Shown here piece after piece: positions 6,833-15,331 of a stretch of DNA of 43,074 bases. The first letter of the stretch is position 1. Each line of letters begins with the position of its first letter. The DNA is from Clostridia bacterium (GTDB lineage Bacteria > Bacillota > Clostridia > Oscillospirales > CAG-272): the NCBI GenBank assembly GCA_017397175.1, contig JAFQKA010000031.1, positions 1-43,074 on the forward strand, given 5' to 3'. The notes under the pieces are model-generated. The model worked only from the letters and a program-made list of their open reading frames with translations, had not been told where the DNA came from and did no database searches. The position numbers and the translations under genes were made by a program.

Positions 6833-9493
6833 ATGAAAAAAACCACGAACAAAAAGCCTGAAAAGAAGAAGGCACCGCAGAAGAACACAACCAAGAAGAC
6901 AGGTGAAAGCCAAAAGAAGAGAGCGCCTCAAAAGCGGGATTCTTCTGCGCTCATTCATCAGATACTTCCATATATTTTCGGCCTGTCCGCTTTCTTTATT
7001 GCCCTTTGTCTTATCCTTGTAAATATTGCGGGAAAGACCGATTCAATGGGCTTTGTTGGAAAGCTTATCAGCGGATTTTTCTGCGGATTTTTCGGTGGCG
7101 GCGCATTTTTGGTGCCTGTTTTGCTCTTTTATCTTGCCATCGTGTGGCGGCGTAGTATAGATTGCGGACAGGCAGGCTATAAGATAGCGTTTTCTGTGAT
7201 CGCCATGTTGCTTTCGTCCGCGCTCATTCACGTTTGCGCTCTTGACGAGCATACATTTAACCCCGTTACGCTTTGGAAAAACGGATTGGCGGGCGGCGGC
7301 GTGCTCGGCGGCTGGCTGGGTCAGCTGTCCTATCTGGGATTGCGCGTGGTAGGCTCGCTTATCGTTATCCCTGCTCTGCTTTTGATAGACGTGATGTTCC
7401 TTTTCGGCGTCACACCCGACCATATAGTGCTTTATTTCCGCTACCGCCGCAAGATGAGAGAGGAAAGAAGGGCAGAGGGCGGAGATCCTGCTTTTGTCAA
7501 CAAGCCCAAGTATACCGATGAGGATTTTGCGCCCGTGTCGGCGCAGGAGGCTGAGGCAGGCGTGGCTCAGGCAAAGAACAGCAGAAGAAAGAGGAAATAT
7601 GACGTTGATATTGATCCGGATCTTGAGACGGGCGCAACTGCCTCGGATTTAGGACTTGAATATTCGGACAGTCACACGGAAAGGCGCGCCACCGAGCCTG
7701 AGGCACCCGACAGTGAGCCTGTCTTGAATGAGGCGCCTTTTGAGGACGGTCCCGTTCCCGAGACGACCCCCGAAATGAAGGCAAAGGACGAGGAGTTCCA
7801 ACGTGAGCTGACGGCAGGGCTTGACGCTCTCTTTGGAAACACAGAGGCGAAGACAGAACCCATGCCTCTGCCCGAGATCGAGCCGGAGACTGCGCCCGCC
7901 CCTGAAAAACAGCCCGTTCAGGCGGAATCGGACGACGTATTTCTGCGTCAGAGCAAGTCGGATATTTCCGAGTTGCCCAAAAAGCCTATCAAGGGTGAGC
8001 AGATAAGAGCCGAGATCTATCCTCCCGTCACTCTGCTGGCCGAGGACAAGGGCGGAAAGCAGGAAAATTTCACCGCCGAGCTTCGTCAGACAGCTGAAAA
8101 GCTCCAGGAAACCTTGCTCTCCTTTAACGTAAAGACCAAGATCGTGGGATATTCAAGAGGTCCTACGGTAACAAGATACGAGCTTCAGCCCGAGGTGGGA
8201 ACGAGAGTTCGCTCTATTTCAAATCTTGTGGATGACATTGCCCTGAATCTGGCGGCGTCGGGCGTTCGAATCGAAGCGCCTATTCCCGGCAAGAGCGCCG
8301 TTGGTATCGAGGTGCCCAACAGGACCTCGAGCACCGTTTATCTGAGAACTCTGCTTGAATCTCCCAAGTTCGTGGAGAGCAAGAGCAATCTTACTGCCTG
8401 TCTGGGTGCTGACGTTGCGGGTAATCCCATTATCTTCGATATTGCAAAAATGCCTCACCTTCTTATCGCCGGTGCTACCGGAATGGGTAAGTCGGTCTGT
8501 ATCAACAGCATTATCATGAGCTTGCTTTATAAGGCTCTGCCACGCGACGTGAGACTGCTTCTCATCGACCCCAAAAAGGTGGAATTCGGCGTCTACCGTG
8601 ACATTCCTCACCTTATTGCGCCTATCGTCAGCGATCCCAAGAAATCTGCGGGCGCGCTTGTGAAGATGGTCGAGGAGATGGAAAGACGCTTTGAACTTAT
8701 CGAGGAAGTAGGCGTTCGTGATCTCAAGTCTTACAACGAGCTGACAAAGGACGACCCCGACAAGGAATATCTGCCTCAGATCGTTATTATCATCGACGAG
8801 CTGGCGGATCTGATGATGACCACACCTCAGGACGTGGAAAATTCTATCTGCCGTCTGGCACAGAAGGCGAGAGCCGCGGGTATGCATATAATCGTGGGTA
8901 CTCAGCGTCCGTCGGTCGACGTTATCACGGGTCTTATCAAGGCGAACATTCCCTCAAGAATTGCCTTTACCGTTGCCTCTCAGGTTGACTCCCGAACGAT
9001 CATCAACATCGCGGGTGCCGAAAAGCTTATAGGCCGCGGTGATATGCTTTATGCTCCCGTAGGTGCATCCAAGCCCATGCGTGTGCAGGGCTCCTTTGTA
9101 AGCGACAGCGAGGTTGAGGCGGTCTGCGATTACATCAAAACCAACACAGGAAAGGCTGAGTATGACGACAACATCGTCAACGGTATCGAGGAGGCTGCCG
9201 CAAGACTTGACGCAGGCAAGAAGGGCGCTTCCGATATGCCTATGGGTGACGGCGACGATCAGGGCGGTGATCCCACTCTGCGCCGTGCTATCGAGTTGGC
9301 GGTGGAGAGCGGAAAGATCTCTACCTCTCTCATTCAACGCCGTATGTCCCTTGGCTACGGCCGTGCCGCGAAGCTCATCGACCGCATGGAGGAAATGGGA
9401 ATCGTCAGCCCCCAGGACGGTCAGAAGCCCCGCGAGGTACTGATAACAAAGCAGCAGTTCATGGAAATGGTCGTAAACGACACGATCTCTTAA
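6833..9493 (+). CDS. ftsK: FtsK/SpoIIIE-family DNA translocase
   Basis: This 886-aa ATP-driven pump moves double-stranded DNA through the division or sporulation septum. A Lys-rich N-terminus (about 40 residues) leads into four membrane segments (about 45-190). An acidic, low-complexity linker (about 230-400) and the motor follow. Walker A is GATGMGKS near residue 547, Walker B IIIDELAD near 654, and the C-terminal gamma winged helix with the SLIQRR and YGRAAKLID motifs binds orienting DNA sequences. The ATG at 6833 follows AAAAGGAAGTGCAAA. In a sporulating Clostridium this could be SpoIIIE; sequence alone does not separate the two roles. Confidence 0.95.
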   Translation: MKKTTNKKPEKKKAPQKNTTKKTGESQKKRAPQKRDSSALIHQILPYIFGLSAFFIALCLILVNIAGKTDSMGFVGKLISGFFCGFFGGGAFLVPVLLFYLAIVWRRSIDCGQAGYKIAFSVIAMLLSSALIHVCALDEHTFNPVTLWKNGLAGGGVLGGWLGQLSYLGLRVVGSLIVIPALLLIDVMFLFGVTPDHIVLYFRYRRKMREERRAEGGDPAFVNKPKYTDEDFAPVSAQEAEAGVAQAKNSRRKRKYDVDIDPDLETGATASDLGLEYSDSHTERRATEPEAPDSEPVLNEAPFEDGPVPETTPEMKAKDEEFQRELTAGLDALFGNTEAKTEPMPLPEIEPETAPAPEKQPVQAESDDVFLRQSKSDISELPKKPIKGEQIRAEIYPPVTLLAEDKGGKQENFTAELRQTAEKLQETLLSFNVKTKIVGYSRGPTVTRYELQPEVGTRVRSISNLVDDIALNLAASGVRIEAPIPGKSAVGIEVPNRTSSTVYLRTLLESPKFVESKSNLTACLGADVAGNPIIFDIAKMPHLLIAGATGMGKSVCINSIIMSLLYKALPRDVRLLLIDPKKVEFGVYRDIPHLIAPIVSDPKKSAGALVKMVEEMERRFELIEEVGVRDLKSYNELTKDDPDKEYLPQIVIIIDELADLMMTTPQDVENSICRLAQKARAAGMHIIVGTQRPSVDVITGLIKANIPSRIAFTVASQVDSRTIINIAGAEKLIGRGDMLYAPVGASKPMRVQGSFVSDSEVEAVCDYIKTNTGKAEYDDNIVNGIEEAAARLDAGKKGASDMPMGDGDDQGGDPTLRRAIELAVESGKISTSLIQRRMSLGYGRAAKLIDRMEEMGIVSPQDGQKPREVLITKQQFMEMVVNDTIS

Positions 9494-9506
9494 AGGAAAA
9501 ATAATT

Positions 9507-10172
9507 ATGGGAAAATTTATTGTTATAGACGGTCTTGACGGCTCGGGCAAGGAGACGCAGGCAAATCTCTTAGCGCGGCATCTGACCGAGAGGGGAATGA
9601 AGGTAAGAGTGATCTCGTTTCCTGTGTACGAATCGGACAGCTCCTGCCTTGTGAAGATGTACCTGGGCGGTGCTCTCGGTTCGCGTCCCGAGGATACCAA
9701 CGCCTATGCGGCATCGTCGTTTTACGCGGCGGACAGATACATAAGCTACCGTACCGACTGGAAAAAGGATATAGACGACCCTGAAACGGTGGTCATTGCC
9801 AACCGATTTACCACGGCGAACGCGGTGCATCAGCTTTCGAAAATGCCCCGCGAGGATTGGGACGAATTTTTGTCTTGGCTTTGGGATTACGAGTATGAAA
9901 AGCTGGGCGTTCCGCGCCCCGATCTGGTGCTCTATCTTGAAATGACCCCCGAAATTTCAATGTCGCTGGTCAACTCCCGCTCACAGGAGACGGGTCGCAA
10001 GAAGGACATTCACGAGCTTGATCCAAGGCATCTTGAAAACAGCTACGAGGCGGCTATGTACTCCTCGGACAAGCTGGGCTGGACGAGAGTTCGTTGCTAC
10101 CGTGACGGCGCGCCCCGACCTATTGAGGAGATAGGTGAGGAGATCCTTGCCGAGACAGAGAAGATTCTTTGA
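9507..10172 (+). CDS. tmk: dTMP kinase-like nucleotide kinase
   Basis: This 221-aa cytoplasmic kinase should phosphorylate dTMP to dTDP. The P-loop GLDGSGKET (residues 9-17) differs from the usual GSGKTT by Glu for the first Thr. AADRY near residue 72 matches the substrate-binding ADR motif, but the position of the usual catalytic DRY motif reads NRF (near residue 95, in VIANRFTTANAVHQ). It begins 13 bases after ftsK and is likely cotranscribed. The altered motifs leave room for a related deoxynucleotide kinase. Confidence 0.82.
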   Translation: MGKFIVIDGLDGSGKETQANLLARHLTERGMKVRVISFPVYESDSSCLVKMYLGGALGSRPEDTNAYAASSFYAADRYISYRTDWKKDIDDPETVVIANRFTTANAVHQLSKMPREDWDEFLSWLWDYEYEKLGVPRPDLVLYLEMTPEISMSLVNSRSQETGRKKDIHELDPRHLENSYEAAMYSSDKLGWTRVRCYRDGAPRPIEEIGEEILAETEKIL

Positions 10173-10183
10173 TGGGAGATATG

Positions 10184-10216
10184 CGGGGTGCTTTTGAAAA
10201 AGCACCCCGAAAACTT
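10184..10216 (+). terminator. Terminator after tmk
   Basis: CGGGGTGCTTT and AAAGCACCCCG form a stem of about 11 bp, 11 bases after the tmk stop, followed by a short A stretch and a T run. Confidence 0.8.
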
Positions 10217-10260
10217 TTTTGAAGTAGGAAATGGACAGACGTATTGTCCTCATAAACCTA

Positions 10261-10289
10261 AAAAACGACGGCTTAACACCGTCGTTTTT
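10261..10289. terminator. Bidirectional terminator
   Basis: AAAAACGACGG and CCGTCGTTTTT form an 11-bp stem around a 7-base loop, with A and T runs on both sides. It separates tmk from the convergent eight-gene operon. Confidence 0.85.
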
Positions 10290-10326
10290 AATTTTATAAG
10301 ATTTTACACCCTTTTTGGTGCGCGGT

Positions 10327-10902
10327 CTATTTTCTCTTTTTCTTTTTTACCGTGGAGAAACCGAATTTGCCCAGCTTTTTGCCAAGGGCAAAGTAATCCC
10401 CGTGGGCGTAGGCGCAAAGCTCTGCCCGATCGAGACAAAGCTTGCCGTCCTTTCCCACATAGTCCTCGGACACGTTGACTGCCACGATGTCCGCCAAAAA
10501 CATATGGTGGCTTCCAAGCTCTATAACGTCTGTAACCTTACATTCAAGGGACAAGGGACTTTCACCGATCATGGGGCATTTGAGCTGTGTGGAGCTTTCT
10601 TTTGTCAGCTTGCATTTTTCGAATTTGTCCACTTTTGCGCCCGTGTAGATCCCGCAATAGTCTGCCGCCTTTGCTAAGGGAACTGTGGTCAGATTGATCA
10701 CGAATTCGCCGCTTTCCTTTATTATATTGTAGGAATGGCGCGTAGGGCGCACGGAAATATAGGTTTTCGGGGGCTGGGAATTGATGATTCCCGTCCAGGC
10801 GATGGTTATGATGTTGCTCTTACCGTCAATATCGCCGCAGCTTACCATAGTGGGCGGCACGGGAGAGAGGAGCGTACTGCCCTTCCAATTTATTTTTGAC
10901 AT
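10327..10902 (-). CDS. Flavin reductase-like, FMN-binding protein
   Basis: A 191-aa protein of the flavin reductase/flavoredoxin split-barrel family, with the N-terminal PVPPTMVSCGD and the motif TIAWTGIINSQPPKTYISVRP that lines the FMN site. The ATG at 10902 follows AAGGAGAATT. It is the last gene of the operon, 19 bases after alr. Clostridial members transfer electrons between reduced pyridine nucleotide or ferredoxin and flavin; the partner is unknown. The C-terminus is Lys/Arg-rich. Confidence 0.88.
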   Translation of the reverse strand: MSKINWKGSTLLSPVPPTMVSCGDIDGKSNIITIAWTGIINSQPPKTYISVRPTRHSYNIIKESGEFVINLTTVPLAKAADYCGIYTGAKVDKFEKCKLTKESSTQLKCPMIGESPLSLECKVTDVIELGSHHMFLADIVAVNVSEDYVGKDGKLCLDRAELCAYAHGDYFALGKKLGKFGFSTVKKKKRK

Positions 10903-10921
10903 AATTCTCCTTTTTGCGCTC

Positions 10922-12148
10922 TCAATTCTTGTAAACTCTCGGAACTCTTGCGCTGACAAGGCACAGACACTCGTAGTCGATGGTCTTGGCCCGAGCCGCC
11001 AGGTCGTAAAGCTCCTGCGGATCGCCGCCAAAGAGGCGCACCGTATCTCCCGTTTTGCAGTTGATGCCGCTGACGTCTATCATGCACTGATCCATGCAGA
11101 TCCGCCCGATTACGGGGGCTTTCCGCTCACCCGACTCTGTCTCGACGGTAACGAACGCACCGCCGTATGCCCGAATAAATCCGTCGGCATAGCCTACGGG
11201 GAGAGTTGCCACGGTCATTTCCCTCTCGGCCTTGAAGATTCCGCCGTAGCTGACTGTTTCACCGGCAGAGAGCTTATGTATGTGCGCCACCACGGTCTTG
11301 AGCTTCATTACGGGACGCAAAAACTCGGCGTCCGTATCCTCTGAGGGTCTCGCGCCGTAAAGGACTATACCCGCGCGTACGTATTCAAGTCCCAGACCGC
11401 CAAAGCGGACAATGGCGGCGCTGTTTGAGGCGTGTCTTGTGGCAGGACAGCAATTTTTTTCTTCAAGTGCCGAGCAGGTAGCCTTGAATCGGCTGATCTG
11501 ACGGTCGGTAAGCGAGTCCTCGCCTTCGATCTCGTCCGCTTTTGCAAAGTGAGTGAAAATACCTTGAACGTCAAGTCCCGCTAAGGACGAGAGCTTTTCT
11601 ATATCCGTTACAGTCCGATCTATCTCCGCTTCGCTTCGGCAGAGGAAGCCCAGGCGGTTCATTCCTGTGTCAAGCTTTACGTGGACGGGTATTTTACAGC
11701 CGTTTTCTTTTGCCGAGCGGTCAAGCTCGGCGGCGTATTCGGGAGAAAACACCGTCTGAATTATTTTTTTCTGCGCCAAAAGCGGCGCCTCTTCGGGCAG
11801 AGTGTAACCCAAAATAAGAATTTTTGCATTCGAGTTCATCTCATCGCAAACGCGGCGGACGGAAATCGCCTCCTCTATGCAGGAGACCGCGAAAAAGTCA
11901 CACCCTTCGCCGATAAGCGCCTCGGTACAGCGATCTGCGCCGTGACCGTAAGCGTCGGCCTTTACAACGGAAATGATCTTGGGCTTTTTTTCACCCTGTG
12001 AAAGTCTTTCCGCCTGCGATTTTACCGCTCTGTAATTTTCACGGAGCGCGCTCAGGTCTATCTCGACCCTTGCTTTATGAATGGGCAGAGTGGGCAGGGT
12101 GGCGTAAAGGCGGCTTATATTGTCCTGATCATAGTTTGTGTAATTCAT
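10922..12148 (-). CDS. alr: Alanine racemase
   Basis: This PLP enzyme interconverts L- and D-alanine for peptidoglycan. The PLP-binding Lys lies in VVKADAYGHG (Lys63 from this start) and the catalytic Tyr in SYGGIFKAERE near residue 270; the C-terminal beta-domain ends ECLCLVSARVPR. I chose the ATG at 12148 because AAGGA lies 7 bases upstream. An in-frame ATG at 12163, overlapping the preceding gene by ATGA, is the alternative (413 aa). It sits in one operon with uppP, another peptidoglycan gene. Confidence 0.95.
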   Translation of the reverse strand: MNYTNYDQDNISRLYATLPTLPIHKARVEIDLSALRENYRAVKSQAERLSQGEKKPKIISVVKADAYGHGADRCTEALIGEGCDFFAVSCIEEAISVRRVCDEMNSNAKILILGYTLPEEAPLLAQKKIIQTVFSPEYAAELDRSAKENGCKIPVHVKLDTGMNRLGFLCRSEAEIDRTVTDIEKLSSLAGLDVQGIFTHFAKADEIEGEDSLTDRQISRFKATCSALEEKNCCPATRHASNSAAIVRFGGLGLEYVRAGIVLYGARPSEDTDAEFLRPVMKLKTVVAHIHKLSAGETVSYGGIFKAEREMTVATLPVGYADGFIRAYGGAFVTVETESGERKAPVIGRICMDQCMIDVSGINCKTGDTVRLFGGDPQELYDLAARAKTIDYECLCLVSARVPRVYKN

Positions 12149-12159
12149 CTTTTTGTCCT

Positions 12160-13095
12160 TCATTTTTCTTTCGGCATAAATTCACGCAAAAGCGAATTTT
12201 GGGAGACCGCCGACTGTGACTGCTCATCCGTTACCGCGAAAAACAACTCAACGGCATTTTTTACGGTTTCGGTATAGTCGTTCTTTTCGGTGAGGGTCTC
12301 GAGCACGCGGCGCGCAAAGGGACTCATGACCGTACATTCGCAGGGGTGGAAGGTGTTTATTGACACGTCCGCCAGGTGACGGTAGGGGTAAAGGTGTTTA
12401 TCTTCACCTGCCAGTACGCTGCGCCAGACCTGATAGGTCCTGTCGGCGCTCATGCCGCGGTAGTAAAAATCCCGCACCACGCGGCGGATAAATCTCAGCT
12501 TTCTGCCCGAAATTATCCGCTGACCGTCCAGGGTCACGTTGGTTGAAACGCTGATGAACATTCTGAAAATTCCCTCGGTGAGGATCCCGTCGGTGAGCAG
12601 AGGATTCAGCGCATGGAGACCCTCGATTATGACCAGACCTCCTTCGGGGACGGTTATATGCTCTCCGTCCTCGATTATCTGTCCTACCTCGCCGAAAATA
12701 TACTTTGGGATCACTGTTTCTTCGCCCGAAAGCAGAGACTGAATGCAGTTTCTTATTTTATTTGTCCGCAGGGCGTGAACCGATTCCATATCAAGCTGAC
12801 CGTTCTCGTCCCGTGGATAGTCGGGGTCGTTTTTGGGACGGTAGAAATCGTCAAGCGAGATATCCCATGCCGCATATCCGCGCTCGCGCATCATTTTTTC
12901 GATAATTGCGGCGCTGGTGGTCTTTCCCGAACCGCTGGGGCCTGCCAAAAGCAGGACTTTGCGAGTTCCTTTTGCCGCCTCCAAAGCGTCGCAGACCTGA
13001 GTCAGGTGCGAAAGGTATTGGCGGTCGGACAAGTCGGAAAGGGCAGTCAGATCACTTTCGGCTTTTTTGTTCAGTTCTTTCAGATCAATATTCAT
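12160..13095 (-). CDS. Uridine kinase-family P-loop kinase
   Basis: A 311-aa protein with the P-loop GPSGSGKTT (residues 52-60) and the family motif DISLDDFYRP, which in uridine kinases precedes the substrate-binding acidic residues. An N-terminal helical extension of about 45 residues precedes the kinase core. Enzymes of this extended type are usually labelled uridine kinase or nucleoside kinase, but many have no tested substrate. The ATG follows CGGAGAGCAA, and the stop overlaps the longer reading of alr. Confidence 0.8.
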   Translation of the reverse strand: MNIDLKELNKKAESDLTALSDLSDRQYLSHLTQVCDALEAAKGTRKVLLLAGPSGSGKTTSAAIIEKMMRERGYAAWDISLDDFYRPKNDPDYPRDENGQLDMESVHALRTNKIRNCIQSLLSGEETVIPKYIFGEVGQIIEDGEHITVPEGGLVIIEGLHALNPLLTDGILTEGIFRMFISVSTNVTLDGQRIISGRKLRFIRRVVRDFYYRGMSADRTYQVWRSVLAGEDKHLYPYRHLADVSINTFHPCECTVMSPFARRVLETLTEKNDYTETVKNAVELFFAVTDEQSQSAVSQNSLLREFMPKEK

Positions 13096-13117
13096 TTGCT
13101 CTCCGTTTTGCTTTGAG

Positions 13118-14272
13118 TTATTTGTCCGAGCAGCTTATGATGCCCGCGACATTGGTAAGATTATCTTTCGATCCCGCTTCTACACGAATGACCGTTTTTC
13201 CGTCAAAATCCTTACCTGCCATAGCCGTAGCTATCTGGCGCGCGCCGTGTTCCTTTAAGCGATTGTCAATGGTGGCGACCAATTTGTCGTTGGCGTAGAT
13301 GCGAATGGTGGCACCGTCGTTGGTGTTGTAATACATGATGCCGACCACAGGGTCGTCGGTGACGTATTCGTAAGAGGTGGGGGTAGCGCGGCTCAGGGAC
13401 TTTGCCTCAACAAAGGTAAACTTGTCAAAGCAGTCTGCCTTTGCGTCGTAGGAAGCGGTTCTCTCGGGAACCTTTCGTCCTGCGCTCACGTTTTCCTGTA
13501 CCACCGTTTTTATAGCTTCAAGGTAGGTGTCGCTTCCCTCGGGTGTGGGATTCAACCCGTCGAGAGCGCTGTCAAAGCTGACGCCGTTATCCTTAAAATA
13601 CTGTATCATGTCTATGCAGACAGCGCCGTAATAATCACTGAGAAGGCGCACGGTCTCGGCGTTTTCGTTATATCCTGCGGCATTTGCCTCGATTATGCAG
13701 AATATTTCGCACTTGGCGTTCTGATTTTTTATGCTGCGGAGAAGACCGTCATAGTAGAAGGCGAAATCCGCAGGGTCGTCCTGTGCGCCGTAGCAGACTA
13801 CTACCAGGTCGTATCTCAGACCGCGGGGATACTCGTTCATCATAGTGTATCCGTAAAACGCCGTGGTATTCACACGGGCGTAGTTTCCGCCCTGAATGTC
13901 AATGCCGAAATGCTGTTCCCAGTAGGCGACGGCGTCAAAGACCCAATGGCGCTGACCCGAGCTTGTCGAGGTTGCCGCACCGTTGCCGAGAAATAGCGCG
14001 TTTACCTGAAGCCCTTCCTTCAATTTTTGATAAAGGTCGTATTTTTTCAGTTTTTCCTTTGTTATTCTGTCCTCGTCTTCTTTGTCATCATCGTCGTCAA
14101 AGGTGCCGCGAAGCTCCTCGTTGAGCTGATGCAATCTGTCCTGCTCTATACGGTCGTTTTGATTTGCGTTTTTGAGCAGAAAAAAGAGCATCAGTGCAAG
14201 GACGACGGACAAGATCACGCCAAGAAGCGCAAAAAGCGTCTTTTTTCTTCTCAGATTCGGCAGATAAAGCAT
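13118..14272 (-). CDS. Membrane-anchored SGNH-like protein with a degenerate active site
   Basis: A 384-aa protein: a basic start, one membrane helix (residues about 12-33), an acidic linker (DDDDDKEDED near 59-68) and an extracellular SGNH-like fold. All catalytic positions appear changed: block I reads LGNG at 95-98 where GDS is expected, block III reads YGAQDD at 161-166 for GxND, and block V reads DGLNPTPEG at 238-246 where DxxHP is expected, so His is Asn. A beta-rich C-terminal domain follows from about residue 290. It is probably a binding or scaffold protein. It lies between the PqqD-like and kinase genes of the operon. The ribosome site (AAGGAA) is rather far, 14 bases, from the ATG. 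Confidence 0.72.
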   Translation of the reverse strand: MLYLPNLRRKKTLFALLGVILSVVLALMLFFLLKNANQNDRIEQDRLHQLNEELRGTFDDDDDKEDEDRITKEKLKKYDLYQKLKEGLQVNALFLGNGAATSTSSGQRHWVFDAVAYWEQHFGIDIQGGNYARVNTTAFYGYTMMNEYPRGLRYDLVVVCYGAQDDPADFAFYYDGLLRSIKNQNAKCEIFCIIEANAAGYNENAETVRLLSDYYGAVCIDMIQYFKDNGVSFDSALDGLNPTPEGSDTYLEAIKTVVQENVSAGRKVPERTASYDAKADCFDKFTFVEAKSLSRATPTSYEYVTDDPVVGIMYYNTNDGATIRIYANDKLVATIDNRLKEHGARQIATAMAGKDFDGKTVIRVEAGSKDNLTNVAGIISCSDK

Positions 14273-14299
14273 TTTTTGGTGAACGTTCCTTTCTTGCTT

Positions 14300-14563
14300 T
14301 TACTCGATAATTCCAAGCTCGTTTAATTTTGTGATAAAAGCCTCGATGTCGCGGCGCAAAACTTCTTCGTCCGCCTGAAAATTCTCTTTCATGGCGGAAA
14401 GGATCTCATCTGCGGTGGTCTCATTTTCAAGCATCTGCCAGATGAAAAATGCGCTGTCCGACAGCTTTATCATTCCGTTTCCGATGGGAGAGTTTTCGTC
14501 AAAGGAGACGGCATAGTTTGTGTCTCCGATCTTTCTTGTAATAAATCCGTCCTTGATTTTCAT
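14300..14563 (-). CDS. PqqD-family peptide-binding protein
   Basis: An 87-aa protein with the PqqD winged-helix fold: a beta start, LSDSAFFIWQMLENETTADEIL in the centre and a C-terminal helix ending in LNELGIIE. PqqD-like domains bind leader peptides in ribosomal peptide modification. The ATG follows AAGGATAAAAA. It lies 14 bases after an HprK-like kinase gene. No precursor peptide or radical-SAM gene is visible nearby, so its peptide partner is unknown. Confidence 0.87.
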   Translation of the reverse strand: MKIKDGFITRKIGDTNYAVSFDENSPIGNGMIKLSDSAFFIWQMLENETTADEILSAMKENFQADEEVLRRDIEAFITKLNELGIIE

Positions 14564-14577
14564 TTTTTATCCTTTCT

Positions 14578-15312
14578 TTAAATCTCCGCGCCGGTCATGA
14601 CATGGCAGGCGACTTTTGCCGCCTCGTCGTCCATGTTGCAGCGGAGCCTGTAAACGGGAATATTCGTGACCATGGAATCTATCATGTCAAGCAGGGAAAG
14701 CATATATTTTTTATCGGACAAAATAAGCATTTGTCCGTAAAGCACGGGCACGGCCTCGCCTGCTTCTATCCGTTCGATCTCATTTTTTTCGCCGCGGGTC
14801 ACCACGCAGATACCGTCAAGGACGGCTCTCGTGTTCTTTTGGTATCTTTCTTTTCCGCACCAGGGGGTGCCGTAGGCGACGAATTGATACTTTCCGTCGA
14901 TCTTTTGACGGCGGACGAGGGGCTTGTCTCCGTTGACCATCCGGACTCTGTCGCCAAAGCATTTTTTCCACAGGCGCACGTGGGTGGTTTTTCCCGTTCC
15001 GCTTTTTGCGGTAAAGGCGTAGGCGCGGCCGTCAAAGGTTATGACCGCCGCATGGAGGAGAAAGCAATCGTCCTGCCAAAGGAACTCGGACACATAGCGG
15101 TATGCCGACAGAAATTCAAGATATTCTTCGGATGCCGACGGCTCGCCCGCCTTTTCCATGCCCTCTCTTTGGCGGGTCATGTCCTCGTCCGACACCTCAA
15201 AGGTGTAGTCGGGGGTGCAAGGATCCACCGCATAATCGGCGCACGCCTTTTTTATATATCCGAACCGCTCTTTTATCTCAAAGGTGCGGTCGGCGATCTT
15301 GTAAAATCCCAT
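14578..15312 (-). CDS. HprK-related serine kinase-like protein
   Basis: A 244-aa protein resembling the C-terminal kinase half of HPr kinase. The P-loop reads AKSGTGKTTH (102-111), followed by VNGDKPL (126-132) and YGTPWCGKERY near residue 150. It lacks the N-terminal domain of true HprK and so is unlikely to be the carbon-catabolite kinase. Related small kinases pair with PqqD-like proteins, and one homologue phosphorylates the lasso peptide paeninodin. The ATG at 15312 follows GAAAGG with a 7-base gap; an upstream TTG is less likely. The usual second acidic residue of NDDK-type relatives reads Gly here. Confidence 0.82.
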   Translation of the reverse strand: MGFYKIADRTFEIKERFGYIKKACADYAVDPCTPDYTFEVSDEDMTRQREGMEKAGEPSASEEYLEFLSAYRYVSEFLWQDDCFLLHAAVITFDGRAYAFTAKSGTGKTTHVRLWKKCFGDRVRMVNGDKPLVRRQKIDGKYQFVAYGTPWCGKERYQKNTRAVLDGICVVTRGEKNEIERIEAGEAVPVLYGQMLILSDKKYMLSLLDMIDSMVTNIPVYRLRCNMDDEAAKVACHVMTGAEI

Positions 15313-15331
15313 TTTTATACCTTTCAACAAA

